This document shows positions 24,730 through 32,637 of a DNA stretch of 64,000 nt, piece after piece. The notes beneath the pieces were generated by a model. That model saw only the letters and a list, made by a program, of their open reading frames with translations. It searched no databases and had not been told where the DNA came from. Made by a program: the position numbers and the translations under genes. How positions within the stretch are numbered: position 1 is the first letter of the stretch; every line of letters starts with the position of its first letter. The stretch comes from CAWDZK01 sp963807005 (lineage in GTDB: Bacteria > Actinomycetota > Actinomycetes > JACCUZ01), in the NCBI GenBank assembly GCA_963807005.1, contig CAWDZK010000006.1, positions 310,001-374,000 on the forward strand, in the 5' to 3' direction.

Positions 24730-26603
24730 TGCAACCCCTCGCTCACTCCGACGATCACGTCTGCCAGCTCCTGTGCCTTGAACGGCAGCCCGCGGACCTG
24801 GGTGTAGCCGATGACGTCCACGAGGTACTTCGCGCGGAGCAGCATCGTCAGCTGCCCGCCGTACCCGTAGCCGAGGTTCATCTCCGGGACGAGCACCTTG
24901 TCGTAGCGCTCGAGGACGTCGCCGAGGTCGGCCGGGAACGGGTTGAGGTGCCGCAGGTGCGCCTGGGCCACCTCCAGCCCGGTGGCCCGGACCAGCCGGC
25001 AGGCCGCGCCGATCGGGCCGTAGGTCGATCCCCAGCCGAGGACCAGCACCCGCGCGCTGCCGCCGGGGTCCTCGACAACGGTCGGCGGGATGGTCAGGGC
25101 GACGGCGTCGACCTTCGCCTGCCGGGTCCGCACCATGAAGTCGTGGTTCGCCGGGTCGTAGCTGATGTTCCCGGTGCCGTCGGCCTTCTCGATGCCGCCG
25201 ATGCGGTGCTCGAGGCCGGCGGTGCCGGGGACGGCCCACGGGCGGGCCAAGGTCTCGGGGTCGCGGACGTAGGGGTGGAAGACCGCTCGGCCGTCCTCCT
25301 CGGCGTTGGTCTCGGTGGCGAAGCCCACCTGGAGGTCGGGCAGCTCGTCGACCTCGGGGATCCGCCACGGCTCCGAGCCGTTGGCCAGGTAGCCGTCGGA
25401 GAGCAGGATCACCGGCACCCGGTACGTCGTGGCGATCCGGGCGGCCTCCAGAGCCGTGTCGAAGCAGTCCGACGGGGACCGCGGCGCCACGATCGGGACC
25501 GGCGCCTCGCCGTTGCGGCCGAACATCGCCTGCAGCAGGTCGGCCTGCTCGGTCTTGGTGGGCATCCCGGTGGACGGTCCGGCCCGCTGCACGTCGACGA
25601 CGATCAGGGGCAGCTCCAACGAGACACCCAGCCCGATCGTCTCGGCCTTGAGCGCCAGCCCCGGGCCGGAGGTCGAGGTCACGGCGAGCGAGCCGCCGTA
25701 GGCCGCCCCGAGAGCCGCCCCGACCGCCGCGATCTCGTCCTCGGCCTGGAAGGTGCGCACACCGAACCGTTTGTGCTTGCTCAGCTCGTGCAGGATGTCC
25801 GACGCGGGGGTGATCGGGTAGGACCCGAGGAACAGCGGCAGGCCGGTGCGCTCGGACGCGGTCACCAGTCCGTACGCCAGCGCGAGGTTGCCGGAGATGT
25901 TGCGGTAGCGGCCGGCCGGGAGCCGGGCCGGCTTCACCTCGTAGGACACCGCGAAGTCCTCGGTGGTCTCCCCGAAGGACCAGCCCGCCTCGAAGGCGGT
26001 GAGGTTCGCCTGCATGATCGCCTCGTTGCGGGCGAACTTCTGCTGCAGGAACGCGCGGGTGCCCTCGGTGGGCCGGTTGTACAGCCACGAGAGCAGCCCG
26101 AGCGCGAACATGTTCTTCGCCCGCTCGGCCTCCTTCTTCGTGATGTCGAAGCCCTTGAGCGCCTCCACGGTCATCGACGTCAGGCCGACGGCGTGCACCG
26201 TGTAGCCCTCCAGCGATCCGTCCTCGATCGGGTTGCTCGGGTATCCGACCTTGACCAGGTTGCGCTTGGTGAACTCGTCGGTGTTGACGATGATGTCGGC
26301 ACCGCGTTCGAGGTCGCCGATGTTGGCCTTGAGCGCGGCAGGGTTCATCGCCACCAGCACGTCCGGCCGGTCGCCCGGGGTCATGATGTCGTGGTCGGCG
26401 AAGTGCAGCTGGAAGGCCGAGACGCCGGGCAGCGTCCCGGCGGGGGCGCGGATCTCGGCGGGGAAGTCCGGCAGGGTCGACAGGTCGTTGCCGAAGGACG
26501 CCGTCTCGGTCGTGAAGCGGTCCCCGGTGAGCTGCATGCCGTCGCCGGAGTCGCCGGCGAACCGAATGATCACGCGCTCGAGCTGCTGGACGTGCTTGGC
26601 CAC
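24726..26603 (-). CDS. korA: 2-oxoacid:ferredoxin oxidoreductase, alpha (gamma-alpha fused) subunit
   Basis: Subunit of 625 aa with an N-terminal gamma-type domain (FAGDSGDGMQLTGDRF, about residues 15-190) fused to the alpha/pyrimidine-binding domain (from about 195, with LFLGSYPITPASDILHEL). This is the KorA layout in mycobacteria and streptomycetes. It carries no ferredoxin-type CxxCxxC domain, so electrons must leave through KorB to a free ferredoxin. The GTG start is preceded by a -10-like TAGGCT at a 6-nt gap, over which a CCTACG/CGTAGG inverted repeat lies (26612-26627), a possible operator. Confidence 0.94.
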   Translation of the reverse strand: MAKHVQQLERVIIRFAGDSGDGMQLTGDRFTTETASFGNDLSTLPDFPAEIRAPAGTLPGVSAFQLHFADHDIMTPGDRPDVLVAMNPAALKANIGDLERGADIIVNTDEFTKRNLVKVGYPSNPIEDGSLEGYTVHAVGLTSMTVEALKGFDITKKEAERAKNMFALGLLSWLYNRPTEGTRAFLQQKFARNEAIMQANLTAFEAGWSFGETTEDFAVSYEVKPARLPAGRYRNISGNLALAYGLVTASERTGLPLFLGSYPITPASDILHELSKHKRFGVRTFQAEDEIAAVGAALGAAYGGSLAVTSTSGPGLALKAETIGLGVSLELPLIVVDVQRAGPSTGMPTKTEQADLLQAMFGRNGEAPVPIVAPRSPSDCFDTALEAARIATTYRVPVILLSDGYLANGSEPWRIPEVDELPDLQVGFATETNAEEDGRAVFHPYVRDPETLARPWAVPGTAGLEHRIGGIEKADGTGNISYDPANHDFMVRTRQAKVDAVALTIPPTVVEDPGGSARVLVLGWGSTYGPIGAACRLVRATGLEVAQAHLRHLNPFPADLGDVLERYDKVLVPEMNLGYGYGGQLTMLLRAKYLVDVIGYTQVRGLPFKAQELADVIVGVSEGLQ

Positions 26604-26609
26604 GACGCC

Positions 26610-26627
26610 AGCCTACGTCTCCGTAGG
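26610..26627 (-). promoter_or_regulatory. Candidate korAB promoter with overlapping inverted repeat
   Basis: On the minus strand, TAGGCT (plus 26610-26615) ends 6 nt before the korA GTG. A 6-4-6 inverted repeat CCTACG-tctc-CGTAGG (26612-26627) overlaps the hexamer. A protein bound there would block the promoter. No matching second copy was noticed before nuoA. Confidence 0.4.
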
Positions 26628-26684
26628 TTTCTCGGGGTGCCGGTGAGACGGACGTCACCCGGCGCGTCCCGGCCCCCGTGCCCC

Positions 26685-26722
26685 GACCGGAGTTGATCAC
26701 GGAACCGTGATCAACTCCGGTC
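26685..26722. repeat. Perfect 18-bp palindrome between divergent korA and nuoA
   Basis: Arms at 26685-26702 and 26705-26722 are perfect reverse complements around a 2-nt AA centre; the core of each arm contains gagttgatcacgg or its complement. It lies between the 5' ends of two divergent operons (korA starts at 26603, nuoA at 26846), so no gene ends here. A terminator is therefore not the natural reading, though a buffer against divergent or antisense transcription, or an operator, would fit. Confidence 0.65.
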
Positions 26723-26845
26723 ACCCGTGGCCCGCACGCCACGGTCAGGCCGGGAAAGCCGCCCGTGGGGCGGACGCCGGGTCGGTACGGCGTGGGCCGG
26801 TGGCCCACCCACTAGGCTCCCGACGGGCACGATCAGGGAGGCGCG

Positions 26846-27217
26846 ATGGACGGCTTCTACGGCGGCTACGGGCTCGTCGGGCTGATGTTCCTCGTCGGGG
26901 TCACCTTCGTCGCCGTCGCCTTCGGTGCCAACCGGCTGCTGCGCCCGACCGTCCCGGGTGGGGACAAGGCAGTCACCTACGAGTGCGGGGTCGACCCGGT
27001 GGGCGAGGGCTGGGCCCAGAGCCACCTGCGCTACTACGTGTTCGCCTACCTCTACGTGGTGTTCGCGGTCGACGCCCTCTACCTCTTCCCCTGGGCCACG
27101 GTGTTCGCCGCCCCCGGGTACGGCGCCACCACGCTGGTCGAGATGTTCGTCTTCCTCGGCTTCCTCGGCGTCGGGCTGCTCTACGCCTGGCGCAAGGGGG
27201 TCCTCACGTGGCAGTAG
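26846..27217 (+). CDS. nuoA: NADH-quinone oxidoreductase subunit A (second cluster)
   Basis: Three-helix membrane subunit A (123 aa) of the complex I family. The conserved first-loop region YECGVDPVGEGWAQSHLRYY is intact, as is the FAVDALYLFPWATVF helix. It heads the second nuo cluster. The ATG has a good ribosome site (GGGAGG, about 9 nt upstream) and a -10-like TAGGCT at 26813-26818. The first, canonical nuo operon presumably has its own nuoA before this window. Confidence 0.94.
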   Translation: MDGFYGGYGLVGLMFLVGVTFVAVAFGANRLLRPTVPGGDKAVTYECGVDPVGEGWAQSHLRYYVFAYLYVVFAVDALYLFPWATVFAAPGYGATTLVEMFVFLGFLGVGLLYAWRKGVLTWQ

Positions 27218-27768
27218 ACCTCCCACAGCCGACCGTCGGCCCACCGCAGCTGGGGGCGCTGCAGCGCCACGCCCCCCAGCCCATGAAGCTGGTCCTCAAC
27301 TGGGGGCGCCGGTACAGCCTGTGGGTCTTCAACTTCGGGCTGGCCTGCTGCGCCATCGAGTTCATCGCGTCGTCGATGTCCCGGCACGACTTCATCCGGC
27401 TCGGTGTCATCCCGTTCGCCCCCGGCCCGCGGCAGGCCGACCTCATGGTGGTGAGCGGCACGGTGACCGACAAGATGGCGCCGGCCGTCAAGCGTCTCTA
27501 CGAGCAGATGCCCGAGCCCAAGTACGTCATCTCGTTCGGCGCGTGCTCCAACTCGGGCGGCCCGTACTGGGACTCCTACTGCGTGACCAAGGGTGTCGAC
27601 CAGATCATCCCTGTCGACGTCTACGTGCCGGGCTGCCCGCCCCGGCCCGAGGCGCTGCTGCAGGGCATCCTCAAGCTGCAGGAGAAGATCGCCGCCGAGT
27701 CGCTGGGCGACCGCTACCAGCCGCGGGCTCCCCGCGGCCCGATCCGGTCGGTGCGCGTTGACGACTGA
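27208..27768 (+). CDS. nuoB: NADH-quinone oxidoreductase subunit B (second cluster)
   Basis: NuoB (186 aa), which holds the terminal N2 [4Fe-4S] cluster that reduces quinone in complex I. All N2 ligands are present: the adjacent pair in FGLACCAIEF, one in SFGACSNSGGPYWDSYC, and one in YVPGCPPRPEALLQG. The frame is open far upstream, but the GTG at 27208, overlapping nuoA by 10 bp, gives the normal length. An intact N2 site argues that this cluster encodes a working electron-transfer complex rather than a cation antiporter. Confidence 0.94.
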   Translation: MAVDLPQPTVGPPQLGALQRHAPQPMKLVLNWGRRYSLWVFNFGLACCAIEFIASSMSRHDFIRLGVIPFAPGPRQADLMVVSGTVTDKMAPAVKRLYEQMPEPKYVISFGACSNSGGPYWDSYCVTKGVDQIIPVDVYVPGCPPRPEALLQGILKLQEKIAAESLGDRYQPRAPRGPIRSVRVDD

Positions 27769-28333
27769 GCTGCCCGACCACCGGGACGGCCTGTCCTGGC
27801 ACTTCGGCCCCGACGCGCGCGGGGAGGCGGCGTTCGGCCAGGTGACGGTCGACGTACCGCCGCAGCAGTGGCTCGCCGCCCTGACCACCGCACGCGACTC
27901 CCTGGGCTTCACGTACTTCGACTGGCTCACCGCGGTCGACCAGACCGACGTGGCCGACAACCCCGGCTTCGACGTCGTCGTCCATCTGTGGTCGCTGCGG
28001 CGGCGGGAGCACCTGCTGCTGCGCACCCGGGTGCCGGCTGCCGACCCGACGCTGCCCACCGCCACGACACTGTTCGCCGGGGCGGCGTGGCACGAGCGGG
28101 AGACGTTCGAGATGTTCGGCCTCGACTTCGGCGGCCACCCGCACCTCGTGCCCCTGCTGCTGCCGGACGGCTTCGAGGGACACCCGCTGCGCAAGGAGTT
28201 CGTCCTCGCCGCCCGTGCGGCCAAGGCCTGGCCCGGCGCCAAGGAGCCGGGCGAGTCCGACGGCGACGCCCCGAGCCGCCGCAAGACCCGGCCGCCCGGC
28301 GTCCCGGACCCCGAGGTGTGGGGGCCGCGGTGA
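27758..28333 (+). CDS. nuoC: NADH-quinone oxidoreductase subunit C (second cluster)
   Basis: NuoC, the 30-kDa subunit, 191 aa. The family signature is visible as HERETFEMFGLDFGGHPHLV followed by LLLPDGFEGHPLRKEF. There is no in-frame ATG or GTG at the expected place; a TTG at 27758, overlapping the nuoB stop by 11 bp, is the likely start. It is not a C-D fusion: the protein stops after a short charged tail and nuoH follows immediately with a GTGA overlap. The usual next gene, nuoD, is absent from this cluster. Confidence 0.9.
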   Translation: MTTELPDHRDGLSWHFGPDARGEAAFGQVTVDVPPQQWLAALTTARDSLGFTYFDWLTAVDQTDVADNPGFDVVVHLWSLRRREHLLLRTRVPAADPTLPTATTLFAGAAWHERETFEMFGLDFGGHPHLVPLLLPDGFEGHPLRKEFVLAARAAKAWPGAKEPGESDGDAPSRRKTRPPGVPDPEVWGPR

Positions 28334-29298
28334 CCGACCTGCTCGAGGTCGGTCTCCGGCTGGTGCTGGTGCTCGGCGCGTTCCTGACCCTGCCCCTGCT
28401 CGTCGGCCAGACCGAGCACAAGGCGATGGCGCACATGCAGAGCCGGGTCGGGCCGATGTACGCCGGCGCCTTCCACGGCTGGGCGCAGCTGGTCGCCGAC
28501 GGCGTGAAGTTCGCCCAGAAGGAGGACGTCGTCCCGGCGGCCGCCGACCGCACGGTCTTCAAGCTCGCTCCGGCCGTGGCGCTGATCCCGTACCTGCTGG
28601 TGCTCGTCGCGATCCCCCTCGCGCCCGACTGGGTGGCACAGGACCTCGACGCGGGCATCTTCTTCGTCATCGCCGTGATGGGGGTAGGGGTGCTGGGCTC
28701 GCTCATGGCGGGGTGGGCCAGCGCGAACAAGTTCTCCCTGCTCGGCGGCCTGCGCAGCGCCGCCCAGCTCCTGGCCTACGAGCTGCCGTTCCTGCTCGCC
28801 GCCGCGTCGGTGGCGATGGCCGCCGGCACCCTCTCCCTCTCCGGAATCGTCGATGCCTGGCACCCGTGGTGGCTGCTGTGGCAGCTGCCGGGCGCGGTCG
28901 TCTTCTTCGTGGCCGGCCTCGCCGAGCTGCAGCGGCCGCCCTTCGACATGCCGGTGGCCGACTCCGAGATCATCTTCGGCGCCTACACCGAGTACACCGG
29001 GCTCCGGTTCGCGCTGTTCCTGCTGGCCGAGTACGCCGGCATCGTGGTGCTGTCCGCGCTGACCGCGGTGCTGTTCCTCGGCGGCTGGAAGGGCCCCTTC
29101 GACGACGCGCTCTGGGGTGCGGTCGGGGCGATGTGGACGCTGGCGAAGACCTTCGTGCTGTCGTTCCTCGTGATCTGGCTGCGGGTGTCCTACCCGCGGC
29201 TGCGCGAGGACCAGCTGCAACGACTGGCGTGGCAGGGCCTGGTGCCGGTGGCGCTGGCCCAGCTCGCCCTGACCGGAGTGGTGGCGGTGGCCCGGTGA
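28330..29298 (+). CDS. nuoH: NADH-quinone oxidoreductase subunit H (second cluster)
   Basis: Second NuoH copy (322 aa), shorter than the canonical one (442 aa) because it lacks the long C-terminal tail. Family motifs are altered but recognisable: QTEHKAMAHMQSRVGPMYAG replaces the WERR..QNRIGPNR form, and LAELQRPPFDMPVADSEI replaces the GETNRAPFDLPEAEGEL form. About eight membrane segments. The GTG overlaps nuoC by 4 bp. The changed quinone-chamber loops suggest a diverged partner interface, in line with the missing nuoD. Confidence 0.93.
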   Translation: MTDLLEVGLRLVLVLGAFLTLPLLVGQTEHKAMAHMQSRVGPMYAGAFHGWAQLVADGVKFAQKEDVVPAAADRTVFKLAPAVALIPYLLVLVAIPLAPDWVAQDLDAGIFFVIAVMGVGVLGSLMAGWASANKFSLLGGLRSAAQLLAYELPFLLAAASVAMAAGTLSLSGIVDAWHPWWLLWQLPGAVVFFVAGLAELQRPPFDMPVADSEIIFGAYTEYTGLRFALFLLAEYAGIVVLSALTAVLFLGGWKGPFDDALWGAVGAMWTLAKTFVLSFLVIWLRVSYPRLREDQLQRLAWQGLVPVALAQLALTGVVAVAR

Positions 29299-29825
29299 GC
29301 AAGCGTCCGAGCATTCCTGGTGCCGGCCTGGTCAAGGGTCTCGCCGTCACGATCAGGACGATGGGGCGGCGCTCGGTCACCCAGCAGTACCCGGACGTGC
29401 GGCCCGAGCTGCCGCCGCGCAGCCGTGGCGTGATCGCGCTGGTCGAGCAGAACTGCACGGTCTGCATGCTGTGCGCCCGCGAGTGCCCTGACTGGTGCAT
29501 CTACATCGACTCGCACAAGGAGACGATCCCCGCGCCGCCGGGCGGCCGGGAGCGCCAGCGCAACGTGCTGGACCGCTTCGACATCGACTTCTCGCTGTGC
29601 ATGTACTGCGGCATCTGCATCGAGGTCTGCCCCTTCGACGCCCTGGAGTGGTCGCCCGAGTTCGAGTACGCCGAGCTGGACATCCGCGACCTGATGCACG
29701 GCAAGGAGCGGCTCGGCCAGTGGCTGCGCACCGTTCCTCCGCCACCCGCGCACGACGAGCACGGCGTGCGCGCCAAGGAGGTCGACGCCGCCTTCCGTGC
29801 CGCAGACAGCACGGAGCCGGCGTGA
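29295..29825 (+). CDS. nuoI: NADH-quinone oxidoreductase subunit I (second cluster)
   Basis: Second NuoI copy (176 aa). Both CxxCxxCxxxCP motifs are intact (NCTVCMLCARECP and LCMYCGICIEVCP), so two [4Fe-4S] clusters can be bound. The GTG overlaps nuoH by 4 bp. In a complex without NuoE, F and G this subunit is the exposed electron entry point, as in ferredoxin-dependent complex I relatives of archaea and plastids. With korAB next door, reduced ferredoxin is a reasonable donor, which is an inference. Confidence 0.94.
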   Translation: MSKRPSIPGAGLVKGLAVTIRTMGRRSVTQQYPDVRPELPPRSRGVIALVEQNCTVCMLCARECPDWCIYIDSHKETIPAPPGGRERQRNVLDRFDIDFSLCMYCGICIEVCPFDALEWSPEFEYAELDIRDLMHGKERLGQWLRTVPPPPAHDEHGVRAKEVDAAFRAADSTEPA

Positions 29826-30394
29826 GCGTCGTCGAGGTGCTCTTCGGGGGGCTGGGCGCGGTGGCGCTCGCCTCCGGCCTGCTCGTGGTGACGACCCGCC
29901 AGCTGGTGCACGCCGCCCTGTGGCTGGTCGTCTGCCTGGGGTCGGTGGCCGGCTGCTACCTGCTGCTCTCCGCCGAGTTCGTCGCGTGGGTGCAGGTGCT
30001 CATCTACGTGGGCGCCGTCGTGGTGCTGCTGCTGTTCGGCCTGATGCTGACCCGCGCGCCGATCGGGGTGTCGACGGACCTCGACGCCTCTCCGCTGCAG
30101 CGGACCCTCGCCGCCGTTGTCGCGACCGGCCTCGCCGCGGTGGTGGTGGTGACGGTGACCGACGCCTTCCGGGGTGAGCGGCTGGACCTGGGCGACGACC
30201 AGGTCCGTGGCTCGACGGCGTCCGCGGGCGCCGCCATCTTCCGGGCCTGGGTGCTCCCGTTCGAGGCGCTGTCGGTGCTCCTGCTCGCCGCCCTGGTGGG
30301 TGCCATCGTGCTGTCCCGCCGCGACATCGGGCCCGGCGTGGGGGCTGGGGACGGCGACGGGGGCGGGACGACCGCGCCAGGGAGCAGCGACTGA
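29822..30394 (+). CDS. nuoJ: NADH-quinone oxidoreductase subunit J (second cluster)
   Basis: Second NuoJ copy (190 aa), 72 residues shorter than the first one because it has only a short Gly/Asp-rich tail. The third-helix signature WVQVLIYVGAVVVLLLFGLM is well conserved. The GTG overlaps nuoI by 4 bp and the stop shares one base with the nuoK ATG. About five membrane segments. Confidence 0.92.
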   Translation: MSVVEVLFGGLGAVALASGLLVVTTRQLVHAALWLVVCLGSVAGCYLLLSAEFVAWVQVLIYVGAVVVLLLFGLMLTRAPIGVSTDLDASPLQRTLAAVVATGLAAVVVVTVTDAFRGERLDLGDDQVRGSTASAGAAIFRAWVLPFEALSVLLLAALVGAIVLSRRDIGPGVGAGDGDGGGTTAPGSSD

Positions 30395-30744
30395 TGCCGC
30401 TGCTCATGCCGGTGCTGCTGTCGTCGCTGCTCTTCTGCATCGGCGTGTACGGCGTGCTGGCCCGGCGCAACGCCATCCTCGTGCTCATGGCGGTCGAGCT
30501 GATGCTCAACGCCGTCAACATCAACCTGGTCGCGTTCGACGTCTGGCTGCGCGACGAGCTGCTCGCCGGCCAGGTGTTCACGCTGTTCGTCATCACGATC
30601 GCGGCCGCCGAGGTCGGGCTCGGGCTGGCCATCGTCCTGCTGGTGTTCCGCAACCGCGAGACCACGCAGCTCGACCTGCTCGACGACCTGCACGACCCCG
30701 AGCCGGACCGACCGGAGCGCGTGGTCGAGGAGCGGGTCACGTGA
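30394..30744 (+). CDS. nuoK: NADH-quinone oxidoreductase subunit K (second cluster)
   Basis: Second NuoK copy (116 aa): three helices with the conserved VELMLNAVNINLVAF region and IAAAEVGLGLAIVLL, keeping both membrane glutamates. A hydrophilic tail of about 25 residues is longer than in the first copy. It shares one base with the nuoJ stop (TGATG). The GTG that should start nuoL overlaps its stop as GTGA at 30741-30744. Confidence 0.93.
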   Translation: MPLLMPVLLSSLLFCIGVYGVLARRNAILVLMAVELMLNAVNINLVAFDVWLRDELLAGQVFTLFVITIAAAEVGLGLAIVLLVFRNRETTQLDLLDDLHDPEPDRPERVVEERVT

Positions 30745-32637
30745 CCCTCGTCTGGGTCGCTGTCGCGGCACCGCTCGTCGCCGCCGTCGTGGGCCTGCTC
30801 GGCGGCCGGCTCGGCACCGCGGCTGGTGGTCCCCGTCGCGGTGGCCGGCACCTCGGCGTCGCTGCTCGCCGCGCTCGTGCTGGCCGGCCGGGCCGTCACC
30901 ACCGACAGCCTGCTCGAGCGGAGCAGCCTCGACTCGGTGCCGCTGGGAGGCGGGCTGGCGTTCGGCCTCGACCTGCGGCTCGACGGGCTGGCAGCACTCG
31001 TCTCCGTGGCCGTCACCGTGGTGGCGCTGATGGTGCAGGTCTACTCGACCGCCTACCTCAGGGGCGACCCGCGCTACTCGTCGTACGCCGCGCTGGTGTC
31101 GCTCTTCACCGCCGCCATGCTGCTGGTGGTCTTCGCCGACGACCTGTTCGTGCTGCTCGTCGGCTGGGAGGTCATGGGCGTCTGCTCGTACTTCCTGATC
31201 GGCCACCACTGGGAGCAGGAGGACGCGCGGGCGGGCGCCGTCAAGGCGTTCGTCACCACCAGGCTCGGTGACGTCGGCTTCCTGTTCGGCATCTTCGCCC
31301 TGGGCAAGGCGTTCGGCACGTTCAGCATCGACGAGATCGTGAGCTCGCCGGACCCGGGCGGGCAGGCGGTGACGGTCGCGACGCTGCTGCTGCTGTGCGG
31401 TGTGGTCGGGAAGTCGGCGCAGTTCCCGCTGCACACCTGGCTGCCCGACGCGATGGCCGGCCCGACGCCGATCAGTGCGCTGATCCACGCGGCGACGATG
31501 GTCGCGGCGGGCATCTACCTCGTGGTGCGGCTGTACGACGTCTTCCTGATGTCACCGACCACGTTGGCGGCGATGGCCCTGGTCGCCTGCCTCACCATGC
31601 TCGGCGCGGCGCTGGCCGCGCTGGCCCAGGACGACATCAAGCGGGTGCTGGCCTACTCCACCGTGAGCCAGCTGGCCTACATGCTGGCGGCGCTCTCCGT
31701 CGGGTCGGCGCTGGCCTCGACCTTCCACCTGCTCACGCATGCGGCGTTCAAGGCGCTGCTGTTCCTCGCCGCCGGGTCGGTGATCCACGCCGTGGGCACC
31801 AACCTGATGCCGGACATGGGCGGCCTGCGCCGGCTGATGCCGGTGACCTTCGCCACCATGACCGTCGGCCTCGCGGCGCTGGCCGGGCTGCCGCCGTTCT
31901 CGGGATTCTTCTCCAAGGAGGCCGTGCTCGGGGCCGCCGAGGAGACCGCCTTGCACCACGAGGGGCCGGCGGCTGCCTGGACCGGCTGGCTGGTGCTCGT
32001 CGTCGGGCTGGCCACCGCTGGGGTGACCGCCGCCTACGTCACCCGGCTGTGGCTGATGACCTTCCTCGGCGAGGCGCGGGGCGGCGTGGCGGCGCACGAG
32101 CCGTCACCGGCCATGCGCTGGCCGCTGGTCGTCCTGGCCGTCCCGACGACGCTGCTGGGGCTTGCCGGGCTGCCGTCGGGGTGGCTGCCGCAGTGGCTGG
32201 CGCCCGTGCGCGTCGGCGGGCCCGGTCTGACGGACGGGGCGGGCCTGGCGCAGGGTGAGCTGCACGTCGGGCTGGTCACGTCGGCGCTGTCCGTCGGCCT
32301 CGCCGTCGCCGGTGCGGGGCTCGTCTGGCAGACCTGGCGACGCGACCCGGTGGCGGACCCCACCGCGGCGCTGCGGTTCCGGCCCGCGCTGGTGCACGCG
32401 TTCTACGTCGACGACCTGTACGACCGGGCCGTGGTGCGCCCGGTCCGGGTCGCGGCCCGGGCGGTCCGTCGGGTCGACGACGACGTCGTCATCGCTGCGG
32501 TGACCGGAACCGGTCGCGGGGCGCGACTGCTCGCCGGGCTGGTCGCGCGCACCCAGACCGGGAACGTGACGGCCTACCTCACCGGTCTGCTCGCCGGGGT
32601 CCTGCTCATCGCCGCCGGGGTCCTGGTGCTGACATGA
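30741..32637 (+). CDS. nuoL: NADH-quinone oxidoreductase subunit L (second cluster), apparent 5' frameshift
   Basis: Second NuoL copy. The body (from 30826, 603 aa) is intact and carries VLLVGWEVMGVCSYFLIG, GKSAQFPLHTWLPDAMAGPT and HAATMVAAGIYLVV. The expected start, a GTG at 30741 overlapping nuoK, encodes a normal first helix (VTLVWVAVAAPLVAAVVGLL) but in a different frame. Removing one G near 30819-30822 would join the two parts into a normal N-terminus. So either the assembly has one extra base, the strain has a real mutation, or translation starts at the GTG at 30826 and loses helix 1. No other damage is visible. Confidence 0.85.

Noticed and set aside
27758..28333. Possible NuoC-NuoD fusion in the second cluster
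   Set aside because: The protein ends at 191 residues after the NuoC domain and nuoH starts with a 4-bp overlap. No NuoD motif appears in any frame up to nuoH.
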